Assembly (NCBI GenBank): GCA_007844125.1 | Contig: CM017570.1 | Location: 49,873,687 to 49,937,686 of the forward strand | DNA from: Sinonovacula constricta | Lineage: Eukaryota > Mollusca > Bivalvia > Cardiida > Solecurtidae | Reading direction: 5' to 3' | DNA length: 64,000 nucleotides | In this document: piece after piece, positions 11,936-26,852 of the stretch | How the letters are laid out: the number at the start of each line of letters is the position of its first letter | Numbering within the stretch: position 1 is the stretch's first letter | Program-made: the position numbers and the translations under genes | The notes under the pieces: model-generated | The model's database searches: none | What the model saw: only the letters and a program-made list of their open reading frames with translations | What the model was told of the DNA's origin: nothing

Positions 11936-14900
11936 GTGTCAGACGGCGACAATGGTATGAATACACACCTACCAACCGGGGACACCCACCAAACCGTGGA
12001 AGTCCCCGGATGTATTGTTGTTGAAATCCGTGCATACAGGCATTTAAAGATAACATATGTGAAATTCGCGGATATCGCTGCATGTCCCCAGTTAACCACA
12101 TCGGTACGGACCACAATATACACAACTGATTTGGACATGGTATTACATCGGCGTCCCTGTTTATCTTTAGTTCTTCTAAAGGACATACACTTCTAAAAGA
12201 CATACACACTTTTACCACCACATCCCCGTTTATGCGCTATATATTAAACAATCACACACAGAAGCAGCATCTGTGTAGCACTATTCATCCACCGATCAAG
12301 CACTGTTGTAAATAAGTAATAGTAATTGCGATTGTTGATAGCTTTAGAAATACTTCATTACTGTTTAAATTAGGAATGTCAGCGGTTAACCGGATAACCG
12401 GATATCAATTTGCTCTCCAGTTAACCGCATTAATTGCATATAACTTTGAAAAGCAATATTATCAATTGTACGTCTGTGCTTAATTCAAGTGTTATACAAA
12501 CAATTGTTGACAGCATTAATAAAATAAATCTATCTAGCTAACTGAGACTAGACAAGATAGGAACTATGACATACACCATATTATGTTTAATTACACAGGA
12601 GCAAAATATGGAAATATTTCACTCCTTCTTAAATTCGATAAACCAAAAGCAAACCAAAACTTGTTTAAAAAATCAACAGGAAGTTATTTCAAAGGGAAGT
12701 TTACATGTGTATTTGCTAATGATGAAACCGAAACTTAAATTTAACTTGGAGAAGGAAGAGGGAAGTATTTATTTTCCGTAAAGATGAAGATTGCGCTATT
12801 GTTTCGTTCATGACAAGAGATTGTATTACAAGGAAACAAAAAGGAACCTTTTCAACTTGAGAAGATCTGCATACATGTTCATAGAATACTAACAATGTTC
12901 AATTGTGTAAAACTGATTGTACCCAAATCCGTAGCTTATCAGTACTCAGGCTCCATGTAAAGGTGATATCCGACAATGTTTCCATTGCATATACATGTCA
13001 TGACAATCAACCTCTACGTTTACGCATTTTAGAATGAAACGTATGAAATTTATTTATTAAGACGATATAGTAAAGTATCAGTAGGTATAAGTATAATATT
13101 CATAGGCAATACAACGTAAGTCATGAAATATTTCATATGACTTTTCATCATTGTCTTATTTATTTTAAGACGATATGTGGTATCCTGCAAAATATCCTCT
13201 CTGATCTAATTTTTTATGCCATATTTGAAAAATAAAACCAAGTGTTTAAGTAAACATTCCTCATACGTTCTCGTTACAATAAAATTATAAAATATATACT
13301 TTACAAATGTATATCAAAATAATATAATCTCGTCCAAATCTCGTGCGTTTAATAGATTTATGATTTTCCTTTTCCTTTTGGTGGTAGATATTTCTGCGCA
13401 TTGAAATGCAGCGGGATTTCATTAAATGTTGTTCCTAGCCATAGTTTTGCCCAGTGTTGTGAATAGCATTCCATTGTGTGCATCGTCTGTTTGCCTTATT
13501 AAATGTTTCAATTCATTTGTTACTACACACCTACTTCTGGATTGAGGTATATATATCTTGGGACAGCTAGCTTAGACGACGTAGGTCTTTCTGCGCACGA
13601 AGACGGGTTTTTCCAAAATTAAGGTAGACCTGTCAACGTGCTCAGAGATGGACTTGTGCACGTGATGTCCTTTGTAAAAGTCGTTACTTTATATTTGAAC
13701 ATATTGTAAAGGTAACTCGCCGCTGAGATGACGAGCGCATTTACAGTTATATAATAAAAGTTCAAAAATACGATATCAAGTGCAAACTTATTCTGGTCTA
13801 TCCATGACATTGAACAAAATATCAGTATATGCATGGTTGATATTGAACTGGGTCTTACGGCGCACATCAACAGTTAAATGGTACGTTTGGACAAAAAAAC
13901 ACGTTTATACCCCAAATGGAAAATTGCTTTATTTGAAGTGTATTCTTTTTCTGTTAGAAAAATAATTTTGAGTAAAATTGCATTTGGGTCACATCTATAA
14001 TAATTAAACTGAAACTTATATCAATAAAATCTTAAAGCAAACCGGATGTTTATGTGAGTGTAATTATTTTAAAATAACACAAGATTTGTTTTTGTGGACT
14101 TCTATAAACTAGATAAAAATTATAGCATAGACACAGAGTCACGAAGATATGAAAAGTCGTCAATGCATATGCAGTTATTTATGTGACAACAAATGGCACG
14201 TTTACTCTTTCTGTTTTATATATAGTTATTCTATTAATTATATATACAATACGACTTTGCAATCCAACATAGACACTGATAAAAAGCACACCTTCATAGT
14301 ACTTCGTTCTTTAACTTTAACCTTAACTAAAATATTGTTTCCTCATATAATCTTGTGTACCCCCCAAAAAAATATTCATATTCATACCACATTTTCTTCT
14401 CTCAAACCTAACATTTTCCTAAAATTGACATTTTTAATACCATATTGTCCTTCGCATTGTTCCACATATTGCTCTAGCTTTGTACCTGGGTTGAAATAAA
14501 AGTATTATCTGTCTGTCAATTACCCAATAGGTCCAAAACTGACAATAGTGAATGATAACAATTATCGCCTATTCAGCAAACATATAATTACTTAATCTTA
14601 CATGACAAACTGACAGAATATACATTGTTAGATGTTGTTAAAGCATGGTTTTTTTTTCTTGTATTTTTGTAACCACTGAAAATAAAAGAATGTTACGATT
14701 TCAGGATAAACATATATAAACTTTGTAAACAGTGTTGTAATTTGTAATTCTTAACGAAGGCTGTAGATTTATGAAGAATAAGAACATTCTCCCGCAACCT
14801 TGAGATACGGTAAAAGAAGCTCTTCTCATTTTAAAAAAGAAATAATATTTATGCGAGGAGATTATTTAAATTATGAACATTTAACTAGACTGAATAAAAT

Positions 14901-15400
14901 ACAACAGAAAACATTATGACATGTTTATTTAGTTATTAATTTTCGCATTGTAGATTATTGGGAAGCATCGAGATGTTTTGCTGTTACTTTTTGCTCAGAT
15001 ATGTATATCATTGATTCAATATATCCTGCCAGAAGAAACTTAAAACTATCCCCACCTCCACCCTTCCCCTTCCTGACACACACCTGGTCCCGGAAGTACA
15101 GAAGACCAGGTCCAGAAGTGTACTGCAAGCATGACCTTATGGAAGATGACAAATATCACAAGTAAAATTCTTTGTCTGGTTTTAGTGACGCCTTTGAAGC
15201 ACTTTCGTTGATTCACTTGTGTGCGAAACTATTAGTTATATTACAATGCAACCTATTTTTGTTTATTAATGTTGATGACGTACTTTGACCTATTGACTCA
15301 CATTAAACTTGATTAAACAGTATTTAGTCAGATAATTATCAGTGAATGTTCGTGGTTAATTTTATGTTATGATATTTATGGGGATTTTTTTAAAAATGAT
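11936..15400. other. No convincing gene; AT-rich intergenic or intronic DNA
   Basis: Only short, low-complexity open frames occur on both strands, and none has splice signals plus a recognisable domain. A short palindromic block, cggttaaccggataaccgg, lies near 12,384. It could be the edge of an old transposon, but no partner end was found. Confidence 0.5.
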
Positions 15401-15639
15401 CGTCATTATACGTACTACAAAGATATATATCAAAGATATATAAATATATATATATACAGCGAACATATATAAGCACATATCAATGAATGTGTCGGAGTGA
15501 TCAGGAGACTTAGTCAATGAACTATTTGTGGCTGTGGAGAGCGTTATTTGGGTTCATTCCGTTAATTATTTTGAATGTGAAACTGTTGGAAAAATCACCA
15601 GTAATGTTATTTATAGCGTGAAATGTTGATGCAACGTTT

Positions 15640-15925
15640 TTTCTGTTAAGCACATTTCTGTTTAGATTTCGGTCCAAACCAACGAAATGACCTTTTTCTA
15701 ATGCAAAAGAACATTTACAATATACGAAAACATGGAGCCTATGCCTATATATCTGCCTGTAATCGACTATACGTTGTTTAGTCATTCGACTATTTGTGAC
15801 TTTTTTGACTATTTGTAACTATTGTATGACTAAACAGCAAATAGTCACAAACTTTATTAAATATATTTATGATAAATGAAAAACATGAAGCCTATGCCTA
15901 TATTACAGCCTGAAATCGACTATAC
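15640..15925 (-). repeat. 168-bp repeat family, inverted copy
   Basis: On the plus strand this reads agatttcggtccaaaccaac and tcatggagcctatgcctat-like words, the reverse complement of the units at 10,700-11,040. The phrases gagcctatgcctat and gaagcctatgcctat are about 158 bases apart, so at least 1.5 units are present. A SINE fragment follows immediately. Confidence 0.7.
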
Positions 15926-16065
15926 ACTGAGGTTTTCCAGCTAACCCGCGGTGTGCCAGAGGTTCTACATAACCTTAAGTCTTGGGTCTTCCTTGACAAT
16001 TTTTGCTTAGCTAGACGTTGATAACATGACCATGACTGTGTTGGTGCGATGTTACAAAAAACAAA
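15926..16065 (+). mobile_element. SINE family 1, internal fragment
   Basis: The sequence gaggttttccagctaacccg followed by cggtgtgccagaggttctac matches the body of the SINE at 62,764-62,985. The tRNA-like head is missing, and the junction falls directly at the end of the inverted 168-bp repeat. Confidence 0.6.
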
Positions 16066-16259
16066 CAAATCAAACAAGCATAACATTATAAAGGGTGAAT
16101 AGCCTTGATGACGTCACAGCATGGCTGTCAAACCACTGTGATAACCCAAATAAAATCGATTGTCAAACAAAGCGGGACACGGGTTGCATACCATGTTTAT
16201 GTAGATACGAACATTGAGGTATATCCTACCTATCCAATAAACTTAATCAAAATATTTCA

Positions 16260-16434
16260 GATGCATGTGGACAGTAGCACAGGAATCCATTCTGCACACA
16301 AGTTACAACCCGGAAGAAGATGCATATTACCAAAAGCGGATCCAAGTTCAGATGAAACACTCGATCTGGCTGAAAATGCTGGATATTGGAAGATCACTTT
16401 GAATAATCCTTTAACACTTGCAGACGCTAAATGA
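16260..16434 (+). CDS. Possible coding exon of unknown function
   Basis: An open frame follows an acceptor-like aatatttcag and runs from 16,261 to a stop at 16,432-16,434. The translation includes GRRCILPKADPSSDE and AENAGYWKITLNN, which has a more protein-like composition than neighbouring AT-rich frames. I do not recognise the family and see no partner exon. It could equally be a chance open frame. The open frame extends upstream to 16,105 without a stop. Confidence 0.2.
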
Positions 16435-16671
16435 TACATCAACGTTATGATATGCAAATTCCGTCTCCAAAAGTATTTCTAAAGGGAAACATATCAATCA
16501 AACGTCCTGCCGACTCGCCATTTTTGGTTGAGGAAGATACAGAAGTTGGGATGATGCCTTTTCGCAAGCCTTACAGTTCGCTTAGAGCTCACGCACATAC
16601 GTTACATTTGCATAATTCCACCCCCACCCAAAACGAACAATAATGAGGGTATGACTTTTTGCGGGATATTA

Positions 16672-19330
16672 ATTCATATCCACGGATATGAATCCTGTGA
16701 ACGGATATGAGCGCAAAAATCATTATTTATACCTATTTATGTCATATTTTTGTCTTTTTAGTAACATAAATGTATTCTCTATAAATAAAATTAATTTACA
16801 TTAGTTATTCTCGTATTAAATGTAATTATGATTGATGTAATAAAAATAGACATATGAGAATTCATATCCGTGGACATACAGGGTATGGATAAGGAACACT
16901 AAAATTGCCATCTGCAGCATTGTTTGTTTTATTTCTGGTAATTTTGGTGAAATGTAATTGATTTAATTACTTTACTTCTTTTTAAAGAGGTATAACTTTT
17001 GTACACATTTGTTGTGAATGAATATTTCGATAGCCGCACTGAAGTTCATATCAGTGGACTTGCGGGGTACGGATGTGAACGTAAAAATCAATATCTTTAC
17101 TACTAACATATGTATTTTTTGTATCCTTAGGGTAATATTAATATTTTTTTAATTAATTAAACCAATTTTATGAAAATCTACTAGTCTTTACGGAATTGTT
17201 GGCAATACATAAACCCAAAGCCGTGCCTGAGTCCGTACAGGGTACGAATATGAATGTAAAAATATTATATACACCCATGTATGTCACAGTTATGTGTTTT
17301 CTAGAAAATGTTATTTTTCTATAAATAAAATAATGTGACTATGCTTGTATTCTTTTTCCGTATAACATACACTCGTGGCTGATTAAAAGAACATTTGTAT
17401 ATGGTAATTCATAACCGTGTGCAAACAGGGTACTGATATGAACAATAAGATTGCCATGTACAACACTTTTTATATTTCTGGTAATTGTAAAGAAATAAAA
17501 CTAGCTTGAATGTTTTTACATCCTTTGACAGAGGTAAATGTTATTTTTACACACTTACTAATAATAAATATACAGATAGCCGCACAGACTTTCATATCTG
17601 TGGACAAACTGGGTACGGAAATGAACTTTAAACGAACTATCTTCAACACTAAATATTGGTTTAAATTTTGGTTTAATGTAAAAAATAAGTCACTTAACCA
17701 CTTTCATGAAATTGTACGAGTCTTTACATAATTGTTGTTATAGATATTTTCCACATCAGTGAAGATCCTTTATCTTGGCAGCCATCTTTGATTCAGATGA
17801 ATTGTATAGAAGCATACATTTTATTTTCTTGTCATTTCTTCATTTGTGTCTCCAAAAAATTAAAAGCTATACACTTTTGGAAAACTCTTGAAATTCATAT
17901 TTTTAGAATGCATGTTTTTAATTGATAAATGCACAAAAAATGAATACACATAAATAAATAAAATTATTGTCTCATCCTTAAACAAAATTAACAGTGTATC
18001 TTTTTGGTTGTATTTTTGTTTACCTTCTAAACTATCAAAATATAGTTTTGATACTGAAAATACTTCATAAAAGCTGTTGACTTTGAAATAAAATTCAGTA
18101 AAAAAGACTAAAAAATAAAAGCATAGTAGTGAGTTTAATACAGCACATATTTCCAGATTTCTGCCTGCAGTAGCTTCTGCCTTCAAAGATGGCTGTCTTA
18201 AACTGTCTTATCAGTGCCTATGACATCACATGGAAACTATCTATTTTTATTGCATTTTCTGTCAATACAATAATTTTAGTAGAGTATTTTCATATAACAT
18301 ACAACTATAACTAATTGATTTAATGAAAAAAAGCTATAAGGTAAGCCGAATCCGTTTTATGTTTAGCCAAACTGAAGTTCATATGATTGTACAAACGGCA
18401 TGAACGTAAAAGACTGAAAATCATTATCAACATCGTGATTTCTTTTCTGTTTATGTTGATATTGCATTACTATATTTAACTCTTCAGGCCATTGTTTAAA
18501 AGGATAAATGACTCTTCCTTTAATAATCGGTATTTATCATTTTATGTACATGGTAAATTATAGACCCATTGAACAGGGATAATAACATTAAAATTACTGT
18601 CTACAGTATTGTAACTTATATTTGTACACTTTTTATTGAGGATAACCAATTATTCAATGAACCAAAAGGCTGTATAAGAAATACATAACCGTCTTTGCCT
18701 AATGATTCATTGTTTGGAAATAAGCAAATATAGATACACAAAAATCAGCAGCTACTAATAAGGGGTGCGGATATATACACTCGCCAAACTATGTGATATT
18801 TCTATTATAAATATGTATACCAACGTATTTTGAGATGTAAATTATCATTTAAATGATGTAAGTTCGTTTTGATATAAATGTTTTTATAATGATGAAATGT
18901 AAAAGTAAACGGCAATTTATATCTGCGGACTTATAGAGTACAGATCAAAACAATATATGCAACATTCACAATATATACAACATTGTTTTTTTTTTATTTA
19001 TTTAATTTGATGCAAAGCAATTATTTAAAAAAAAATCTTTGAAACTTTACATGTCTAAACATAATCGTTATTAATGAACATATCAACAGGCATACCAGAG
19101 TTCATATCCTTAGACATGTAGGATATGCAGGATGCGGATAGAAAAACCGAAATAACGAAATTAATGTCTTATTATGGATATACATTTGGTAATTGTAATG
19201 TAACCAATTTAAAAAAATCAAACCATTATCACTAAAAATACCGTTTTCAAATAATACATTGTTAGCAATATCTTTACACAAATATACATGCCCATGGGCA
19301 TACGGGGGCATACGGGGGCATACGGGATAC
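16672..19330 (+). repeat. Decayed tandem array of about 181-bp hairpin-bearing units
   Basis: A core resembling ttcatatccgtggac followed by cagggtacggatatgaa recurs at about 16,861, 17,045, 17,228, 17,405, 17,589, 18,376, 18,556, 18,911, 19,097 and 19,290. Spacing is 177-186 bases or multiples of that. Each core is an imperfect palindrome with arms of about ten bases. The first unit has a perfect one: attcatatcc (16,672-16,681) and ggatatgaat (16,684-16,693). Between cores the sequence is AT-rich and strongly diverged. The 787-base gap between 17,589 and 18,376 is explained by a 425-base insertion. The last copies grade into the 21-bp satellite. Confidence 0.8.
17775..18199. mobile_element. 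Possible MITE inserted in the 181-bp array
   Basis: The left end ttggcagccatctttga (17,775-17,791) pairs with the right end tcaaagatggctgtctt (18,183-18,199), with 13 inner bases perfectly inverted. Removing these 425 bases restores exactly two 181-bp periods in the host array, which supports insertion. I could not define a target-site duplication. Confidence 0.5.
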
Positions 19331-19619
19331 GGATTTGGAAATTGGCACCACTTTTTCTCGTACCATTGTTTTTTATATATGAAATACTTGTAGCGTATAA
19401 GAAAAAGAAAAATTTGATACAATTATGGGGTATAGTAATCGATATGGATATATTAAATGTGCTCGGGGAGGTATTTGATACATGTTTGGGGATACGGGAT
19501 ATTAACTGGTGATACAGGATAAGGGCAGGGGAATGGTGGACGTAGAACCGAAGGACATGAACATGGTGATGCAGGACATGAACATGGGGATGAATGAAAT
19601 AAACATGGGGATACAGAAC

Positions 19620-20500
19620 ACGGACACGGCAAAGAAGGTCACTGGCATGGTGATACAGAACACCGACATGGTGATACAGGACACGGTCATGGGGATACAG
19701 GACACCGACATGGCAAAGAAGGACACTGTCATGGGGATACAGGACATGAACATGGCAAAGAAGGACACGGTCATGGGGATACAGGACACCGACAAGGCAA
19801 AGAAGGACACTGGCATGGTGATACAGGACATGAACATGGCAAAGAAGGACACGGTCATGGGGATACAGGACACCGACATGGCAAAGAAGGACACTGGCAT
19901 GGTGATACAGGACATGAACATGGCAAAGAAGGACACGGGCATGGGGATACAGAACACCGACATGGCAAAGAAGGACACTGGCATGGTGATACAGGACATG
20001 GACATGGCAAAGAAGGACACGGGCATGGGGATACAGAACACCGACATGGCAAAGAAGGACACTAGCATGGTGATACAGGACATGGACATGGCAAAGAAGG
20101 ACACGGGCATGGGGATACAGAACACCGACATGGCAAAGAAGGACACTGGCATGGTGATACAGGACATGGACATGGCAAAGAAGGACACTGGCATGGGGAT
20201 ACAGAACACCGACATGGCAAAGAAGGACACGGGCATGGAGATACAGAACACCGACATGGTGATACAGGACATGGACATGGCAAAGAAGGACACGGGCATG
20301 GAGATACAGAACACCGACATGGTGATACAGGACATGGACATGGCAAAGAAGGACACGGGCATGGAGATACAGAACACCGACATGGTGATACAGGACACGG
20401 TCATGGGGATACAGGACACCGACATGGCAAAGAAGGACACTGGCATGGTGATACAGGACATGGACATGGCAAAGAAGGACACTGGCATGGGGATACAGAA
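19620..20500 (+). repeat. Sub-array with 42-bp dimer variant of the satellite
   Basis: Here normal units alternate with a variant containing catggcaaagaaggacac. The local period becomes 42 bases, shifting to 63 near 20,220-20,400. The aagaagg variant is absent from the central array, so this left part is a separate sub-family. Confidence 0.85.
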
Positions 20501-21834
20501 CACCGACATGGTGATACAGGACACGGGCATGGCGATACAGGACATGGACATGGCGATACAGGACACGGGCATGGGGATACAAGACACCGACATGGTGATA
20601 CAGGACACGGACATGGGGATAAATGACACTGACATGGTGATACAGGACACCGACATGATGATACAGGACACGTGCATGGGGATACAGTACACCGACATGG
20701 TGATACAGGACACGGGCATGGGGATACAGGACACCGACATGGTGATACGGGACACGGGCATGGGGATACTGGACACCGACATGGTGATACAGGGCATGGA
20801 CATGGCGATACAGGACATGGACATGGCGATACAGGACACGGACATGGGGATACAGGACACCGACATGGTGATACAGGACACGAACATGGGGATAAAGGAC
20901 ACTGACATGGTGATACAGGACACCGATGTGGTGATACAAGACACGTGCATGGGGATACAGAACACCGACATGGTGATACAGGACACGTGCATGGGGATAC
21001 AGAACACGGATATGGTGATACAGGACACGGCATCGGAAAAAAGGACAATGACATGGCGATACAGGACACGGGCATGGGGATAAAGGACAAAGACATAGCG
21101 ATACATGACACAGACATAATGATACATGACACGGACATTGCGAGACTTGACACGGACATGGTGATACTTGACACGGACATGATGATACTTGCCACGGACA
21201 TTGCTAGACTTGACACGGACATGATGATACTTGCCACGGACATGGGGATACTTGACACGGACATGATGATACTTGCCACGGACATTGCGAGACTTGACAC
21301 GGACATTGCGAGACTTGACACGGACATTGCGAGACTTGACACGAACATGATGATACTTGCCACGGACATTGCGAGACTTGACACGGACATGATGATACTT
21401 GCCACGGACATTGCGAGACTTGACACGGATATGGGGATACATGGCACGGACATGGCGAGACTATACGCGGACATGGGGATACTTGACACGTACATGGTGA
21501 TACAGGACACGGACATTGGGATACAGGACACGGACATGGGGATCCAGGACACGGACATGGTGATACAGGACACGGACTTGGTGATACAAGACAGGGACAT
21601 GGTGATACAGGACACGGACATGGTGATACAGGACACGGACACGGACATGGTGATACAGGACACGGACATGGTGATACACGACACGGACATGGCGAGACAT
21701 GACACGGACATGGAGATACTTGACACGGACATGGGGATACAGGACACGGGCATGGGTATACAGGACACGGAAATCGGGATACAGGACAACGACATGGGGA
21801 TAGAGGACACGCACATGGCGATACAGGACACGGC

Positions 21835-24800
21835 ATGGGGATACAGGACCCGGACATGGCGATACAGGACACGGACATGAGGATACAAGACACGGACATA
21901 AGGAAACAGGGTAGGGACATGAGGATACAGGGCACGGGCATGGGGATACAGGGCTCGGACATGGCGATACAGGACAGGGACATGAGGATACAAGACACGG
22001 ACATGACGATACAGGACACGGACATTGTGATACAGGACACGGACATTGTGATACAGGACACGGACATGAGGATACAAGACACGGGCATGAGGAAACAGGG
22101 TACGGACATTGTTATACAGGACACGGACATTGTGATACAGGACACGGACATGACGATACAGGACACGGACATTGTGATACAGGGCACGGACATGGCGATA
22201 CAGGACACGGGCATGGCGATACAGGACACTGACATTGTGATACAGGACACGGACATGGCGATACAGGACACGTGCATGGGGATACAGGGCACGGACATTG
22301 TGATACAGGACACGGACATTGTGATACAGAACACGGACATGACGATACAGGACACAAACATTGTGATACAGTGCACGGACATGGCGATACAGGACACGGG
22401 CATGGCGATACAGGACACTGACATTGTGATACAGGACACGGACATGTGGATACAGGACACGGGCATGGGGATAAAGGACACTGACAGGGTAATACAGGAC
22501 ACGGAAATTGTGATACAGGACACGGGCATGGGGATAAAGGACAAAGACATAGCGATACATGACACAGACATAATGATACATGACACGGACATTGCGAGAC
22601 TTGACACGGACATGGGGATACTTGACACGGACATGATGATACTTGCCACGGACATTGCGAGACTTGACACGGACATTGCGAGACTTGACACGGACATTGC
22701 GAGACTTGACACGGACATGATGATACTTGCCACGGACATTGCGAGACTTGACACGGACATGATGATACTTGCCACGGACATTGCGAGATTTGACACGGAT
22801 ATGGGGATACATGGCACGGACATGGCGAGACTATACGCGGACATGGGGATACTTGACACGTACATGGTGATACAGGACACGGACATGGGGATACAGGACA
22901 CGGACATGGGGATCCAGGACACGGACATGGTGATACAGGACACGGACTTGGTGATACAAGTCAGGGACATGGTGATACAGGACACGGACATGGTGATACA
23001 GGACACGGACACGGACATGGTGATACAGGACACGGACATGGTGATACACGACACGGACATGGCGAGACATGACACGGACATGGAGATACTTGACACGGAC
23101 ATGGGGATACAGGACACGGGCATAGGTATACAGGACACGGAAATCGGGATACAGGACAACGACATGGGGATAGAGGACACCCACATGGCGATACAGGACA
23201 CGGCATGGGGATACAGGACACGGACATGGCGATACAGGACACGGACATGAGGATACAAGACACGGACATAAGGAAACAGGGTACGGACATTGTGATACAG
23301 GACACGGACATGAGGATACAAGACACGGGCATGAGGAAACAGGGTACGGACATTGTGATACAGGACACGGACATTGTGATACAGGACACGGACATGACGA
23401 TACAGGACACGGACATTTTGATACAGGGCACGGACATGGCGATACAGGACACGGGCATGGCGATACAGGACACTGACATTGTGATACAGGACACGGACAT
23501 GGCGATACAGGACACGTGCATGGGGATACAGGGCACGGACATTGTGATACAGGACACGGACATTGTGATACAGAACACGGACATGACGATACAGGACACA
23601 AACATTGTGATACAGTGCACGGACATGGCGATACAGGACACGGGCATGGCGATACAGGACACTGACATTGTGATACAGGACACGGACATGTGGATACAGG
23701 ACACGGGCATGGGGATAAAGGACACTGACAGGGTAATACAGGACACGGAAATTGTGATACAGGACACGGGCATGGGGATAAAGGACAAAGACATAGCGAT
23801 ACATGACACTGACATGATGATACATGACACGGACATTGCGAGACTTGACACGGACATGGTGATACTTGACACGGACATTGCGAGATTTGACACGGATATG
23901 GGGATACATGTCACGGACATGGCGAGACTATACGCGGACATGGGGATACTTGACACGTACATGGTGATACAGGACACGGACATGGGGATACAGGACACGG
24001 ACATGGGGATCCAGGACACGGACATGGTGATACAGGACACGGACTTGGTGATACAAGACAGGGACATGGTGATACAGGACACGGACATGGTGATACAGGA
24101 CTTGGACACGGACATGGTGATACAGGACACGGACATGGTGATACACGACACGGACATGGCGAGACATGACACGGACATGGAGATACTTGACACGGACATG
24201 GGGATACAGGACACGGGCATAGGTATACAGGACACGGAAATCGGGATACAGGACAACGACATGGGGATAGAGGACACCCACATGGCGATACAGGACACGG
24301 CATGGTGATACAGGACCCGGACATGGCGATACAGGACACGGACATGAGGATACAAGACACGGACATAAGGAAACAGGGTACGGACATGAGGATACAGGGC
24401 ACGGGCATGGGGATACAGGGCTCGGACATGGCGATACAGGACAGGGACATGAGGATACAAGACACGGACATGACGATACAGGACACGGACATTGTGATAC
24501 AGGACACGGACATTGTGATACAGGACACGGACATGAGGATACAAGACACGGGCATGAGGAAACAGGGTACGGACATTGTTATACAGGACACGGACATTGT
24601 GATACAGGACACGGACATGACGATACAGGACACGGACATTGTGATACAGGGCACGGACATGGCGATACAGGACACGGGCATGGCGATACAGGACACTGAC
24701 ATTGTGATACAGGACACGGACATGGCGATACAGGACACGTGCATGGGGATACAGGGCACGGACATTGTGATACAGGACACGGACATTGTGATACAGAACA

Positions 24801-26852
24801 CGGACATGACGATACAGGACACAAACATTGTGATACAGTGCACGGACATGGCGATACAGGACACGGGCATGGCGATACAGGACACTGACATTGTGATACA
24901 GGACACGGACATGTGGATACAGGACACGGGCATGGGGATAAAGGACACTGACAGGGTAATACAGGACACGGAAATTGTGATACAGGACACGGGCATGGGG
25001 ATAAAGGACAAAGACATAGCGATACATGACACAGACATAATGATACATGACACGGACATTGCGAGACTTGACACGGACATGGTGATACTTGACACGGACA
25101 TGATGATACTTGCCACGGACATTGCTAGACTTGACACGGACATGATGATACTTGCCACGGACATGGGGATACTTGACACGGACATGATGATACTTGCCAC
25201 GGACATTGCGAGACTTTACACGGACATTGCGAGACTTGACACGGACATTGCGAGACTTGACACGGACATGATGATACTTGCCACGGACATTGCGAGACTT
25301 GACACGGACATGATGATACTTGCCACGGACATTGCGAGATTTGACACGGATATGGGGATACATGGCACGGACATGGCGAGACTATACGCGGACATGGGGA
25401 TACTTGACACGTACATGGTGATACAGGACACGGACATGGGGATACAGGACACGGACATGGGGATCCAGGACACGGACATGGTGATACAGGACACGGACTT
25501 GGTGATACAAGACAGGGACATGGTGATACAGGACACGGACATGGTGATACAGGACACGGACACGGACATGGTGATACAGGACACGGACATGGTGATACAC
25601 GACACGGACATTGCGAGACATGACACGGACATGGAGATACTTGACACGGACATGGGGATACAGGACACGGGCATAGGTATACAGGACACGGAAATCGGGA
25701 TACAGGACAACGACATGGGGATAGAGGACACCCACATGGCGATACAGGACACGGCATGGGGATACAGGACACGGACATGGCGATACAGGACACGGACATG
25801 AGGATACAAGACACGGACATAAGGAAACAGGGTACGGACATTGTGATACAGGACACGGACATGAGGATACAAGACACGGGCATGAGGAAACAGGGTACGG
25901 ACATTGTGATACAGGACACGGACATTGTGATACAGGACACGGACATGACGATACAGGACACGGACATTTTGATACAGGGCACGGACATGGCGATACAGGA
26001 CACGGGCATGGCGATACAGGACACTGACATTGTGATACAGGACACGGACATGGCGATACAGGACACGTGCATGGGGATACAGGGCACGGACATTGTGATA
26101 CAGGACACGGACATTGTGATACAGAACACGGACATGACGATACAGGACACAAACATTGTGATACAGTGCACGGACATGGCGATACAGGACACGGGCATGG
26201 CGATACAGGACACTGACATTGTGATACAGGACACGGACATGTGGATACAGGACACGGGCATGGGGATAAAGGACACTGACAGGGTAATACAGGACACGGA
26301 AATTGTGATACAGGACACGGGCATGGGGATAAAGGACAAAGACATAGCGATACATGACACTGACATGATGATACATGACACGGACATTGCGAGACTTGAC
26401 ACGGACATGGTGATACTTGACACGGACATTGCGAGATTTGACACGGATATGGGGATACATGTCACGGACATGGCGAGACTATACGCGGACATGGGGATAC
26501 TTGACACGTACATGGTGATACAGGACACGGACATGGGGATACAGGACACGGACATGGGGATCCAGGACACGGACATGGTGATACAGGACACGGACTTGGT
26601 GATACAAGACAGGGACATGGTGATACAGGACACGGACATGGTGATACAGGACTTGGACACGGACATGGTGATACAGGACACGGACATGGTGATACACGAC
26701 ACGGACATGGCGAGACATGACACGGACATGGAGATACTTGACACGGACATGGGGATACAGGACACGGGCATAGGTATACAGGACACGGAAATCGGGATAC
26801 AGGACAACGACATGGGGATAGAGGACACCCACATGGCGATACAGGACACGGC
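21835..26852 (+). repeat. Higher-order repeats of 1.1 and 1.4 kb within the satellite
   Basis: The anchor gcatggggatacaggac (or its ggtgatac form) recurs at 21,832, 23,202, 24,299, 25,753 and 26,850. This gives alternating long (1,370, 1,454) and short (1,097) units. The two short units (23,205-24,302 and 25,756-26,853) encode identical heptad strings over 367 codons, so they are nearly identical and recently copied. Confidence 0.85.

Noticed and set aside
11677..12221. Two minus-strand frames of about 165 codons with His-Thr repeats.
   Set aside because: They run across a GT microsatellite, and the non-repeat parts show no domain or splice support.
14149..14499. A 116-codon plus-strand frame.
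   Set aside because: Low-complexity Ile/Thr/Ser composition in AT-rich DNA with no splice or domain support.
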